The translations under genes and the position numbers were made by a program. Below are positions 35,086 through 44,524 of a stretch of 64,000 bases of DNA, piece after piece; position 1 is the first letter of the stretch; each line of letters starts with the position of its first letter. Source of the DNA: Arenibacter algicola (GTDB lineage Bacteria > Bacteroidota > Bacteroidia > Flavobacteriales > Flavobacteriaceae); NCBI RefSeq assembly GCF_000733925.1, contig NZ_JPOO01000003.1, forward strand, positions 558,001-622,000, written 5' to 3'. The notes beneath the pieces are model-generated. The model worked only from the letters and a program-made list of their open reading frames with translations. It was not told the DNA's origin and searched no databases.

Positions 35086-35426
35086 TCAGGGTTGTGCCGT
35101 TGAAAGAAATTAATGTTGGGAAATAGGCCTTTTATGTGGTGAAAGGGGTATATTATGATATTTTGAAAATTTGCTGTCATCAAAAAATAGAGTTCTACGC
35201 CTTTAAATGGATATAAATGAATCGCATACTGTTTACAAAACATTCCTAAATACAGGGATTGGTTCTCATTCCAAATACTTTAAGTAATAACAACCGTATT
35301 CAAGAGCTGCCCAATAATTCTCAATTACCAAGGTTTTATAATTTCAAGCAAACACTTTTTATTATCTTTAATACTATCTATCCCCCGTTTGGATTTCATC
35401 AACACAATTAGATTATTCTAACGAGT
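35086..35426. other. Intergenic region without recognised genes
   Basis: About 340 bases of A/T-rich sequence after repeat copy 2. I found no coding-like open frame, no RNA gene and no strong hairpin. It should hold the promoter of the gene starting at 35427. Confidence 0.45.
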
Positions 35427-36293
35427 ATGAAATATAGGTTGTCATTTTTATTTTTAATATTGTCACTACCATTCCATTCCCAAACTTCCGAAATAAATAT
35501 TTCGGGAAGGGTGACCGATGTATGGGACACAGCCATTCCAAATGTTAATGTTTTGCTTAAAGGCACTGAACGTGGAACACAAACAGATGAAAGCGGTTGG
35601 TTCTCCTTAAGGGCACAAGCCAATGAGGTTTTGGTGTTCTCTTCCCTTGGCTATGGCACTTATGAACGTGCCGTTCCGGAAACGGAAGAGGAACTTAAAA
35701 TAGTCCTATCCCCAATGGTAACCGACTTGGATGAAGTGACCTTAACCAAAAGGAAACGAAAAACCCAAAAAGGCATATTGGCGGAATATCCCGATAACAC
35801 AAATCTTGTCAAGACCTCAAGGGGCGTTTTAAATAAGGACCGTTCTTCATCGTCCTTTCAGGTTATCAGTGGTAGGGATTTGGTGGCTACAGGACCAGAT
35901 TTTTTAACCTCTCTGATGAATTATAGTCCTAGCATGAGGGTGGTTCGAGTGCCTGAAGTAAAGGTGTATTTGCGTAGAATAGCTTATTCCATTTATGATT
36001 CCATCGGAACACCTCCGAAAGCTATTTTTGATGTGGATGGGTTTATACATGAAACCGCACCTACTTATTTATCCTCACATGATATAGACCGGATCGCTAT
36101 TCTGGAGCGTAATGCTGCGATTTCCAGATATGGACCTACGGGAGTTGGAGGGGTCATTGTAATCAACACCAAAACCACGACCCAAATGGATTACAGTGGA
36201 AATGTTAAGAGGTATGATAATTCCGCGTTACGCGATAGTCTAAATGAACTGTTTATAGATCAAAGTAGGAATGCGCCTATACCACATGATTAA
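35427..36293 (+). CDS. Plug-only TonB-receptor-like secreted protein
   Basis: A 288-residue protein with a signal peptide (MKYRLSFLFLILSLPFHSQT), a carboxypeptidase-regulatory-like beta domain (SEINISGRVTDVWDTAIPNVNVLLKG ... LKIVLSPMV, about 20-105) and a TonB plug domain (SSFQVISGRDLVATGPDFLTSLMNYSP ... ILERNAAISRYGPTGVGGVIVINTKT). It has no beta-barrel, so it is not a receptor channel. It may be a partner or anti-sigma-type relay component, or a degenerate receptor. Co-transcription with the convergent gene is excluded. Confidence 0.82.
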   Translation: MKYRLSFLFLILSLPFHSQTSEINISGRVTDVWDTAIPNVNVLLKGTERGTQTDESGWFSLRAQANEVLVFSSLGYGTYERAVPETEEELKIVLSPMVTDLDEVTLTKRKRKTQKGILAEYPDNTNLVKTSRGVLNKDRSSSSFQVISGRDLVATGPDFLTSLMNYSPSMRVVRVPEVKVYLRRIAYSIYDSIGTPPKAIFDVDGFIHETAPTYLSSHDIDRIAILERNAAISRYGPTGVGGVIVINTKTTTQMDYSGNVKRYDNSALRDSLNELFIDQSRNAPIPHD

Positions 36294-36335
36294 ATAAAAA
36301 TTTTTTGGAAGATTTCCTTATAATTTAGTAAGTGC

Positions 36336-38126
36336 TTATTTAATCGAAGCTAAATTGTCAATGTTCAATTTTGCTTTTATCCGGTTGTTCCATTTGACCA
36401 AGCCCTCGTAGTCACTATCATTGCTCGTTTCCTTCTCCATTTTTTTCACTTCAGTTAAAGCCGCCTTGTACATTTCATCATAAATTATTTTTGCCTCTTC
36501 AAAGGTCGTATTCTCCATAATCCGAGAGGCGGCCAATTGTCTGTAAACTTCATAGATATCAAAAATAATATTGAAATATACCAGCTTATTTTTTGTGCGC
36601 TCATGGCTGAATTGAGAGGAATCGATATCCAACAATGTTCGACTCACTATTTTTGTAATCCCATTTTCGCCTATATAACTATCTACCATATAGCAAATAT
36701 TGATATTATCTTTGTCATTTCGGGAAGCTTTGGTTTGCAGATGTTGAAACGGGGTATCATAGGCTTTGCCAGTTGACAAATTTAATCCTCGGTTATAACC
36801 CATGGTGTCGCTCTCATATTCTTCGGTAGTTAATCTATGCAAATGTTCCCAATTCAACCTTCTTCCCTGCTGCCATGAAAGCACGGTGGGTCTTGTGTAT
36901 TTTAGGTCGTCCAAGGGGATATAATTATTAAAATTAATCAGGAATCCATTTTTTTTCATGAAATCCATCGATTTATTTTCATTGATACTTTTAGGAAATT
37001 GGTAGTTGCTCTCCCAAAAATCATCGGATGCCTGCAAGGCGATCATTTTATCATAATCATTGTTAAAATGGATTGTCTTGGTAAAATAGGGGTCTTCATA
37101 AAATGTGTCGTAATCAAAGAAATATAGAAAAGTACGGGAATCAATAATTTCCGAGATATTTTTGGATCTGTAACCCATCTGAAAATGAAGTTCCAGATAT
37201 TGGATCTTTTCGGGATCTATAGGGTTAAAAACAATGTTGAGCCGAATTTCCCTTGGGGTCAGTTCAACATCTTTATTGATGGAAGCCAAAGCGTTTGTTA
37301 TGGGATCAACAGCCAAAAGTTCTATTTTTTTAATTATTAACAGCTGATGGTCTATTAACATGTTTCCATAAAACAATCTACCATTGGCCACTTTGGGGGA
37401 AAACGAAATGGATACCTCCCCTTGGCTGCATTCGACACAATCATCAATTTTTACATCATATATTCTTTGTATGGCATTGTAAGTCAAATTCCCTGGATAA
37501 TCGGGTAATATTTGTTTGGAGGTCCCGAAAAGCTGAAAGTCACTCAAAATTTTAGTATTGTCCAAACTATAAAAAGGGAATGCTCTGTTTTGTCCAAATC
37601 GACCACTTTTGACCTTTAGATCCAAAATTCCGTTTGCCAAACTTTGCTCGCTGTTGTAGAAGCCTTCTACATGTTCGATCGGGATATTCCTTGTAGAGGA
37701 AATCATGGTTAGAAAAGCCTTACTGACCGTTGTATTTTTGCTATTTCGGTACACTTCTATTATCCTCTCCAATAGCTTATAGGGGTACACCTCGTTTTGG
37801 CTGGCGGTCAGCACAACTTCGTCCAAAACGGAAACATCCATTTCCAATTGAAGTTTGGATTCCTTCTCAAAATAGGATACCACGGTCTTTATTGTTTTAA
37901 ACCCTAAGTGCCTTACTTCTATAGAATCACTAGAATAAATACTGTCTACTGCGAACTTACCATCCTCGTTAGTTATAGTAGAATGTGCCTGTGAACCGTA
38001 AATCCTTATAGTACAATAGGGCAGTGGAACATCTGACATCCCGTCATAAATAAAGCCTTCTATTTTAGACTGCGCCAAACTAGTGATGCAAAAAAATATT
38101 GTCAAAAAGAAGATGATTTGTTTCAT
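36336..38126 (-). CDS. Carboxypeptidase-like regulatory domain protein, secreted
   Basis: A 596-residue protein with a signal peptide (MKQIIFFLTIFFCITSLAQS). Its N-terminal carboxypeptidase D regulatory-like domain (KIEGFIYDGMSDVPLPYCTIRIYGS ... LDEVVLTAS) is followed by a long region with beta-rich spacing and several Cys residues (CVECSQGEVSIS). This architecture is widespread in Bacteroidota outer-membrane or surface proteins. The function is unknown. It converges with the plug-only gene, 42 bases apart. Confidence 0.78.
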   Translation of the reverse strand: MKQIIFFLTIFFCITSLAQSKIEGFIYDGMSDVPLPYCTIRIYGSQAHSTITNEDGKFAVDSIYSSDSIEVRHLGFKTIKTVVSYFEKESKLQLEMDVSVLDEVVLTASQNEVYPYKLLERIIEVYRNSKNTTVSKAFLTMISSTRNIPIEHVEGFYNSEQSLANGILDLKVKSGRFGQNRAFPFYSLDNTKILSDFQLFGTSKQILPDYPGNLTYNAIQRIYDVKIDDCVECSQGEVSISFSPKVANGRLFYGNMLIDHQLLIIKKIELLAVDPITNALASINKDVELTPREIRLNIVFNPIDPEKIQYLELHFQMGYRSKNISEIIDSRTFLYFFDYDTFYEDPYFTKTIHFNNDYDKMIALQASDDFWESNYQFPKSINENKSMDFMKKNGFLINFNNYIPLDDLKYTRPTVLSWQQGRRLNWEHLHRLTTEEYESDTMGYNRGLNLSTGKAYDTPFQHLQTKASRNDKDNINICYMVDSYIGENGITKIVSRTLLDIDSSQFSHERTKNKLVYFNIIFDIYEVYRQLAASRIMENTTFEEAKIIYDEMYKAALTEVKKMEKETSNDSDYEGLVKWNNRIKAKLNIDNLASIK

Positions 38127-38647
38127 ACTTTCGATTTCTCCATTACAAGTACTTTCACACTAAGTTAACTGTTTTATTATTAGGAGGTTGATTCGATTAA
38201 AAGATTATGGCTACACTTTTTTATAATTGAATTTACGCCATTTTCTGTTGTTATAGATGTACCCTTAATTTCTTTTTCGAAGTGAATTATTGACAAAGAC
38301 ACTCTATTCTATGAGATAATATCATGAAATTGATTTAGATTCTTAATGGTTTCAACAGAATAAGTATCTCTAAAACGTTCAATTGTTTGATTAAAGGGAC
38401 TATAATATCATAGTTTTTAAAGCAGTTACCTAGGACTCCAATTAATCCCAAATAAAGGGTTAAATTTATACCTCCCAAATTTCAGTTTTAGGAATGTAAT
38501 GTATACAAGTGTAGCAAGATTCGCTTAGAAAACATAGGAATAAACGATGCATCGGCCCTATAATAGTACTTAGCACATCATTAAAATGGTTATAGGTTAT
38601 TTAGTATAATTAGGATCCTTGGGTCCGCACTTAAATTATTCAGATAA
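38127..38647. other. Intergenic region without recognised genes
   Basis: About 520 bases, A/T-rich, between divergent genes, upstream of an FRG-domain gene. No coding frame, tRNA, repeat pair or strong hairpin was found. Such a long non-coding lead-in for one gene is unusual in this window and fits a gene acquired independently. Confidence 0.4.
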
Positions 38648-39460
38648 ATGGAAGATTTCGAATTATTTGAGCCTAAGAGTTGGTTGGAACTTCAAGCGTA
38701 TTTGTTTAATGAAAAAGACGAAAAGATCGATAGGTTTCGATCTCCGTACGCCTATAGGGGTGTCTATAATGCCCAATTTGGATTGGAGACCAGCCTTCAA
38801 AGATTGGGAAGAATACCTTCAAAAGTAGAAGCCACTATGATCAGAAACTTTAGGAAGTACTCGCCTATCAATACCTTGATCGATGATTATAACAACCTCT
38901 GGAACTGGATCTCCTTGGGACAGCACCACGGACTTCCTACAAGACTAATTGACTGGACCCACTCTCCCAATGTTGCCTTACATTTTTTAACAGAGGATAT
39001 GGGCACTTATAATTTGGACGGAGCCATCTGGATGGTAAATTATGTAGCACTAAGAGAGCATCTTCCGGAAGAGCTCAAAACACCTATATTAAGCAAAGAT
39101 ATTTTCTATTTTAGCTCCATGGAGCTAAAACAAACAATAGGTAATACCATAGAAGAACTATATGATTTTTCGAGTCGGAACACCAATACCATGATATTTT
39201 TCGAGCCACCTTCCCTTGATGATCGTATAATTAACCAATTTGCTCTTTTTTCATTTATGCTGGATCCGGATTCCAGTCCATTGGACTGGCTTAAAAACCA
39301 TCCCAAGTATTTAAAGAAAGTAATTATTCCATCAGAATTAAAGTGGGAAATAAGGGATAAGCTGGATCAGGCAAACATTACGGAAAGAATCATATATCCG
39401 GGCTTGGAAGGAATTTCCAAATGGCTAAAAAGATGGTATAGTGATAAAAACAAAATCTAA
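38648..39460 (+). CDS. FRG-domain protein
   Basis: A 270-residue protein with the FRG pattern: YRGVYNAQFGLETSLQRLGR (first Arg-Gly), then SLGQHHGLPTRLIDWTHSPNVALHFLTE, the central signature, and later a hydrophobic region RIINQFALFSFML. FRG-domain genes are found in prokaryotes, often in accessory contexts, and their activity is not established. No toxin or antitoxin partner gene is adjacent. Confidence 0.83.
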   Translation: MEDFELFEPKSWLELQAYLFNEKDEKIDRFRSPYAYRGVYNAQFGLETSLQRLGRIPSKVEATMIRNFRKYSPINTLIDDYNNLWNWISLGQHHGLPTRLIDWTHSPNVALHFLTEDMGTYNLDGAIWMVNYVALREHLPEELKTPILSKDIFYFSSMELKQTIGNTIEELYDFSSRNTNTMIFFEPPSLDDRIINQFALFSFMLDPDSSPLDWLKNHPKYLKKVIIPSELKWEIRDKLDQANITERIIYPGLEGISKWLKRWYSDKNKI

Positions 39461-39524
39461 TAGTTTTCTAATTACTTAATACCAAACTCTCTATTTTGTT
39501 GATTTTTTAATCTAAATAATTGGT

Positions 39525-39986
39525 GTGAATAATATTTTGGGTACATTGGGCGCTAAGGGTAGGCAGATTATACTATGGCTGGTTTTGCCGGGTATCCTTT
39601 TGTCCTTGGCCAGTTGCAAGGAGAAAGTTGTGGATGATGGTTATATTTGGAAGCCACTTAGGGTAACGGCCACCGCCTACAATTCCTTTCCCTCACAAAC
39701 CTCTAAAATTCATCCGGGAATTACCGCCTGGGGCGATTCGCTTTTTCCAGGGATGAAAGTAATTGCTGTTTCCAAAGACTTGATTCCATTGGGATTGGAT
39801 TACAATACACAAGTAAGGATAAAAGGGGATACCAGTATTTATTTTGTGAAGGATAAAATGCATTCCAAATGGAAAAATAGGATCGACATCTATATGGGGG
39901 AGGATAAGGAGAAAGCTTTAAAATGGGGGCGAAAAAAAATAACCATCCATTACAGGGTAAAAAGGGATTCCACGGAAATAAAATGA
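39525..39986 (+). CDS. 3D-domain lipoprotein
   Basis: A 153-residue protein from GTG 39525. A lipoprotein signal (LWLVLPGILLSLASCKEK, lipobox LASC) is followed by a 3D (Asp-Asp-Asp) domain related to the C-terminal part of lytic transglycosylase MltA: RVTATAYNSFPSQTSKIHPGITAWGDSLFPGMKVIAVSKDLIPLG and IDIYMG. It probably binds or cleaves peptidoglycan at the cell envelope. It is followed by an N-acetylmuramoyl-L-alanine amidase, another peptidoglycan enzyme, so the two likely form an operon. Confidence 0.82.
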   Translation: MNNILGTLGAKGRQIILWLVLPGILLSLASCKEKVVDDGYIWKPLRVTATAYNSFPSQTSKIHPGITAWGDSLFPGMKVIAVSKDLIPLGLDYNTQVRIKGDTSIYFVKDKMHSKWKNRIDIYMGEDKEKALKWGRKKITIHYRVKRDSTEIK

Positions 39987-40027
39987 TATTGTATCTTTAT
40001 TGCCCAAGTTTATATACTAAAAATAGA

Positions 40028-40687
40028 ATGAAGAAGAGCTTACTTTTATGCACCCTTTTTATTGCCATCTCATGTTCCGTAAACCGTGAAATAGTAGACA
40101 AACCAATTATTTTTGACGAAGAGCGAAAAGAGCTCACTTTGGAATATATGTCCGACCACTACGGCCTTATCCAAGACGAACCGGTTATTGCTCCCAAGAT
40201 GGTAGTATTGCACTGGACGGTAATCCCAACTCTGGAGAAATCGTACCAGGCCTTTGAGTTGCCTACCCTACCCGATTGGAGACCGGAGATAAGCTCTGCC
40301 AGTGGTTTAAATGTATCCTCCCAATTCCTTGTAGATCAAGATGGTACAATTTATAGATTAATGCCCGAAACTACTATGGCAAGACACGTAATAGGTCTAA
40401 ACCATTGTGCTATCGGGATTGAAAATGTTGGGGGAACCGGGGATACCAAACTCACAAGGGCACAATTAAGATCCAACAAATGGCTGGTCAAATATTTAAA
40501 ATCCAAATACGATATAGATTACGTTATTGGTCACTATGAGTATACGCTTTTTGAAGACCACGAACTGTGGTTGGAAAAAGATGAGGGCTATAGGACCGTA
40601 AAGACCGACCCCGGTGAGAAATTTTTAAAAAGAGTAAAAAGAGCTACCAAAAAACTTAATTTTAAACCTACACCAATTGCAAAATAA
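40028..40687 (+). CDS. N-acetylmuramoyl-L-alanine amidase, lipoprotein
   Basis: Amidase_2/AmiD-like zinc enzyme that cuts the amide bond between MurNAc and L-Ala. Signals: lipoprotein leader MKKSLLLCTLFIAISCSV, zinc His in MVVLHWTV, the catalytic region FLVDQDGTIYRLMPETTMARHVIGLNHCAIGIENVGG, and VIGHYEYTL. I chose ATG 40028; a longer in-frame start at 39923 would overlap the 3D-domain gene and lack a signal peptide. The length of 219 residues is normal. Its end runs into the M14 peptidase gene, suggesting a joint transcript. Confidence 0.88.
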   Translation: MKKSLLLCTLFIAISCSVNREIVDKPIIFDEERKELTLEYMSDHYGLIQDEPVIAPKMVVLHWTVIPTLEKSYQAFELPTLPDWRPEISSASGLNVSSQFLVDQDGTIYRLMPETTMARHVIGLNHCAIGIENVGGTGDTKLTRAQLRSNKWLVKYLKSKYDIDYVIGHYEYTLFEDHELWLEKDEGYRTVKTDPGEKFLKRVKRATKKLNFKPTPIAK

Positions 40688-40691
40688 TACA

Positions 40692-42161
40692 ATGACATCA
40701 AATAATTTCGCCCTTATCCTTTGTTTGCTAATGGTATTTTCCGGCTTTGGGCAGGAAAAAGATTTTACATCCAAGCTATACTCAACTTATGAAAAATACA
40801 AAGAACCTTCTTTGGATAAAAGAAGGATAAAGCATAATGATATTCAACCACTTATCAATAAATTATCTGCCAACCCCAAATTTACTGTAACGGTTGTTGG
40901 CAAATCCATCGAAGGGCGCAACCTTTCCCTTATAAGTATTGGAACAGGTGCTACAGATGTTTTTCTGTGGTCGCAAATGCATGGGGACGAACCTACGGCC
41001 ACCCAGGCCATATTTGACATTTTCAATTTTTTAAGCAGTGGCGATTTCAAAACCGAAAAGGAAAACATTCTAAAGAATTTAAAATTGCACTTTTTACCTA
41101 TGCTCAATCCCGATGGGGCAGAAGTATATCAAAGAAGAAATACCTTGGGAATAGATATAAATAGGGATGCACTTGCATTGCAGTCGCCCGAGGGAAGAAC
41201 CTTAAAAAGGGTAAGGGATAGTTTGGATGCGGATTTTGGTTTTAATCTTCACGACCAAAGCACTTATTACAATGCGGAAAGAACTGACAAACCTGCTACC
41301 ATCTCCTATTTGGCACCTGCCTTTAATTATGAAAAAGATATTAATGAGGTGCGTGCCAACGCAATGAAGGTTATTGTTTATATGAATAAAATAATTCAGA
41401 AATATGCCCCGGGACAAGTAGGGCGCTATAATGACGATTTTGAACCAAGGGCCTTTGGCGACAATATTCAAAAGTGGGGCACAAGTGCCATCTTAATAGA
41501 ATCTGGCGGTTACAAAAGCGATCCTGAAAAACAGGAGATCAGAAAACTGAACTATGTTTCCATTCTATCGGCCATATATAGTATAGCCAATGGAAATTAT
41601 AAGGACATTCCCATTTCCGACTACGAAAAAATTCCCGAAAATGATAGAAAACTATTCGATCTAAAACTGAATAACCTCACCTATAATTTACTGGGCAAAA
41701 ATTATACTTTGGATGTGGGCATTCACCAATTGGAAATTGATAACACATCACATAAAACCTATTATAACAGCAGCAGGGTAGTAGACCAGGGCGATCTATC
41801 CACCTATTATGGTTACGAAACTTTGGAAGGGAAAGGCTACTCTATGGTAGGAGGAAAGGTATACCCAAAAACCCTAGCTTCCATAAACGAGGTATCACAA
41901 TTAAAGGCATTGGATCTTTTGCGATCGGGCTTCACCTATGTGCGGGTGGAGAACATTCCAAAGGGCGAAAATTATGTATCCTTTCCCCTCAACATTATAG
42001 GGAAGGACTACAAGGTGCCACAATTTAAAATGCGGGTAGGCATTATTCCCAACTTTATATTGGAAGAAAAGGGCCAACCCCGCTATGCGGTAATCAATGG
42101 ATTTTTGATCGACCTAAAATCTGGGGAAGGGAATTTTAAAAATGCATTGATCTTACGATAG
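40692..42161 (+). CDS. M14-family zinc carboxypeptidase, secreted
   Basis: A 489-residue protein with a signal peptide (MTSNNFALILCLLMVFSGFGQ) and a peptidase M14 domain: zinc ligands in WSQMHGDEPTATQA, FLPMLNPDGAEVYQRRNTLGIDINRD, NLHDQSTYYN, and catalytic Glu in SAILIESGGYKS. The last 160 residues form an unassigned beta-rich extension. Together with the 3D-domain protein and the amidase it suggests peptidoglycan or peptide turnover. I chose the ATG at 40692 over TTG 40677, which lies in the amidase gene. Confidence 0.87.
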   Translation: MTSNNFALILCLLMVFSGFGQEKDFTSKLYSTYEKYKEPSLDKRRIKHNDIQPLINKLSANPKFTVTVVGKSIEGRNLSLISIGTGATDVFLWSQMHGDEPTATQAIFDIFNFLSSGDFKTEKENILKNLKLHFLPMLNPDGAEVYQRRNTLGIDINRDALALQSPEGRTLKRVRDSLDADFGFNLHDQSTYYNAERTDKPATISYLAPAFNYEKDINEVRANAMKVIVYMNKIIQKYAPGQVGRYNDDFEPRAFGDNIQKWGTSAILIESGGYKSDPEKQEIRKLNYVSILSAIYSIANGNYKDIPISDYEKIPENDRKLFDLKLNNLTYNLLGKNYTLDVGIHQLEIDNTSHKTYYNSSRVVDQGDLSTYYGYETLEGKGYSMVGGKVYPKTLASINEVSQLKALDLLRSGFTYVRVENIPKGENYVSFPLNIIGKDYKVPQFKMRVGIIPNFILEEKGQPRYAVINGFLIDLKSGEGNFKNALILR

Positions 42162-42163
42162 TT

Positions 42164-42331
42164 CTAATATCCATAAGAAATCCGCATACTATCCCCGTAG
42201 GCAAGTAGCCAATAAAGCATTGTAAAAAGAATACTTACAATACAGGTAAAAATAGTTATGGCCAGGCCCTTAAACCCATTGGATAGCTCACTGATGGCGC
42301 TATATTTAAAGATGTCGTTGATTACAACCAT
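42164..42331 (-). CDS. Small membrane protein, 55 residues
   Basis: ATG at 42331 to TAG at 42164-42166 on the minus strand encodes 55 residues with one strong membrane helix (LAITIFTCIVSILFTMLYWLLAY, about 23-45), a polar N-terminus MVVINDIFKYSAISELSNGF and a tail GDSMRISYGY. The composition is typical of real small membrane proteins. It ends convergently 2 bases after the M14 peptidase stop codon. The function is unknown; similar single-helix proteins often accompany membrane complexes. Confidence 0.65.
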   Translation of the reverse strand: MVVINDIFKYSAISELSNGFKGLAITIFTCIVSILFTMLYWLLAYGDSMRISYGY

Positions 42332-42681
42332 GATATTCTTTTTTAAGTGTTACAAAATTTAGTTTTTAGCATTCATTATGAACATAGGTTGATAAGGGTT
42401 GTTATTATTAGAACAATTATCTAGCCAAAAACCCTACCTTACTTTTTATTTTTTTCGATATAGCTTGTTTGGAGCTCTTTATAAGCACCTTTTATCAAGG
42501 AGCTATATTTGGAACAGTTTATATCTTGGTTAACTTATCCCTATGTAACAATTTCTGCAGAAGAAATTATTTAGTTTTGTTTAAATTGGTCCAGTCCATT
42601 TTATTTCTCCGGTAATTTAATGGGCAATAAAGTTATTTGCACCTCAAAATTTAGTATCAATAGTCATATAAATAAATTTCA
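42332..42681. other. Intergenic region before the alkaline phosphatase gene
   Basis: About 350 bases. A TAGTTTTG matching TAnnTTTG exactly (42572-42579) could be the -7 box, with a leader of about 100 bases. No coding frame was convincing. Partial inverted sequence around ggagctctttataag was noticed but is not a clear hairpin. Confidence 0.4.
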
Positions 42682-44496
42682 ATGTTTAAATCCAATCGCT
42701 TTTTTTTATTGCTGTTTTTACTGTCCCTTCAAATTGTATTGGGACAGAAAACAAATTCGTTTAAAATACATTCCCATAACGATTATCTGCAAACTGCACC
42801 GTTTTGGGATGCCTATGCAAATGGAGCAAACTCCATTGAAGTAGATGTGTTTCTAAAAAACGATACCTTATATGCCACCCATGACGAGGAGGATATTATT
42901 ACAAGCCACACTATAGAAAGCTTGTATTTGGAACCAATGAAAAAGGTGATGGAACTGCAACTGGGCAAGCACCAGGAGTTACAGCTATTAATAGATATAA
43001 AATCGGAAACCTACTCAACCCTGGACAAGATAGTAGCTGTTTTGGAAAAGTATCCCAACATAATCAACAATCCCAAAATTACCATGGTCATATCCGGAAA
43101 TAGACCCAAACCGGAAGAGTATATGAAATATCCGTCCTTCATTAAGTTCGATTATCAGACTTTGGAGGATATTCCCAACACGGAGGCATGGGACAGGGTA
43201 GCGTTGATAAGCCTGCCATTTCATAAGTTTTCCAGATGGAACGGAAAAGGAAGATTAACTGCTGAGGACCTGCAAAAGGTAAAATCCACTGTTGACAAAG
43301 CGCATACTTACAATAGGCCCTTCCGTTTTTGGGCAACTCCAGACTCCAAGACCGCATGGAAAGCCATGCATGACTTGGGAGTGGACTATATAAATACGGA
43401 TATTCCGGACAGGGCATCTGCATATTTGGAAACATTGGGAAGCAGGGTATATCACAACAAGGCTAAGTCCGATGTATACAAGCCCACCTACAAATCCGAC
43501 CAAACAGAAAAGTCTGTTAAAAATGTAATATTGCTTATTGGCGATGGCAATGGGCTTACCCAAATCTCTTCATCTGTTTTGGCCAATGGAGGCAGCCTTA
43601 CCCTAACGCAATTGAAAAGTATAGGGTTTATAAAAACCCAATCCTCGGACGATTTTACCACAGATTCAGCTGCTGCAGGCACTGCCTTGGCCACTGGCAC
43701 AAAAACCTATAACCGGTCTATTGGTATGGCCTCTAACGGGCAACCCTTAGTAAATATCACCGAATTGCTGGATAAACATCAATTTGTAACGGGGTGTATC
43801 ACCACTGATAAAATTGTGGGGGCCACCCCTAGTTCATTTTATGCCCACCAGAAAGACCGGGACGATACCGATGGTATTACCAAAGATTTATTAAAGAGTA
43901 AGCTCTCACTTTTTGTTGGGGGAGGGGAATCCAGTTTTAGTACTGTAGAATTACAGAGGAACAATTTTACAATTTTGAAAGGTGTTGAGGAACTGTCAGC
44001 AAGCAAAAAAGATAAAATAGGATTGTTCATCTCGGAAAATGACGTTCCAAGCTTTTTGGAAGGCAGAGGGAATATACTTGCAGAAGCTACTAAAAATGGG
44101 CTTCAGTTCCTAAATGCCAAGAAAAAGCCATTCTTTTTAATGGTGGAAGCGGCACAAATAGATTCATACGGACATAAGAACGAAGTGGCAGGTATAGTTA
44201 CTGAGGGGATAGATTTTGACGTGGCCATAGCGGAGGCAATAAAATTCGCCGATAAAACAGGAAACACTTTGGTGGTAATAACGGCAGATCATGAAACATC
44301 CGGATTTACCATGCCACAAGGGAATATGGAAAAGAGTATGGTGGAGGGAGATTTCACTACGGATGATCATACTGCTACCATGGTTCCTATATTTGCTTAC
44401 GGGCCCCATTCACAGGAGTTCCAAGGTGTTTATGAGAACAATGCGGTTTTCCACAAGATTCTAAAGGTGCTGAATATTAAGGAATCCGGAAAATAA
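42682..44496 (+). CDS. Fusion of a glycerophosphodiesterase-like domain and alkaline phosphatase
   Basis: A 604-residue secreted protein (signal MFKSNRFFLLLFLLSLQIVLGQ). The N-terminal domain (about 25-260) has the phosphodiesterase barrel pattern: KIHSHNDYLQTAPFWDAYANGANSIEVDVFLKNDTLYATHDEED with catalytic His, Glu and Asp, then LLIDIKS. The C-terminal domain is alkaline phosphatase: LLIGDGNGLTQIS, the nucleophile Ser in FTTDSAAAGTALATGTKT, ADHETSGF and DDHTATMVPIFAYGP. The two domains could act in sequence, first releasing a phosphomonoester from a phospholipid-derived diester and then removing the phosphate, for phosphate scavenging in the periplasm. Confidence 0.88.
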   Translation: MFKSNRFFLLLFLLSLQIVLGQKTNSFKIHSHNDYLQTAPFWDAYANGANSIEVDVFLKNDTLYATHDEEDIITSHTIESLYLEPMKKVMELQLGKHQELQLLIDIKSETYSTLDKIVAVLEKYPNIINNPKITMVISGNRPKPEEYMKYPSFIKFDYQTLEDIPNTEAWDRVALISLPFHKFSRWNGKGRLTAEDLQKVKSTVDKAHTYNRPFRFWATPDSKTAWKAMHDLGVDYINTDIPDRASAYLETLGSRVYHNKAKSDVYKPTYKSDQTEKSVKNVILLIGDGNGLTQISSSVLANGGSLTLTQLKSIGFIKTQSSDDFTTDSAAAGTALATGTKTYNRSIGMASNGQPLVNITELLDKHQFVTGCITTDKIVGATPSSFYAHQKDRDDTDGITKDLLKSKLSLFVGGGESSFSTVELQRNNFTILKGVEELSASKKDKIGLFISENDVPSFLEGRGNILAEATKNGLQFLNAKKKPFFLMVEAAQIDSYGHKNEVAGIVTEGIDFDVAIAEAIKFADKTGNTLVVITADHETSGFTMPQGNMEKSMVEGDFTTDDHTATMVPIFAYGPHSQEFQGVYENNAVFHKILKVLNIKESGK

Positions 44497-44524
44497 AATA
44501 AGCTATCCTGAAATGCCCATAATA

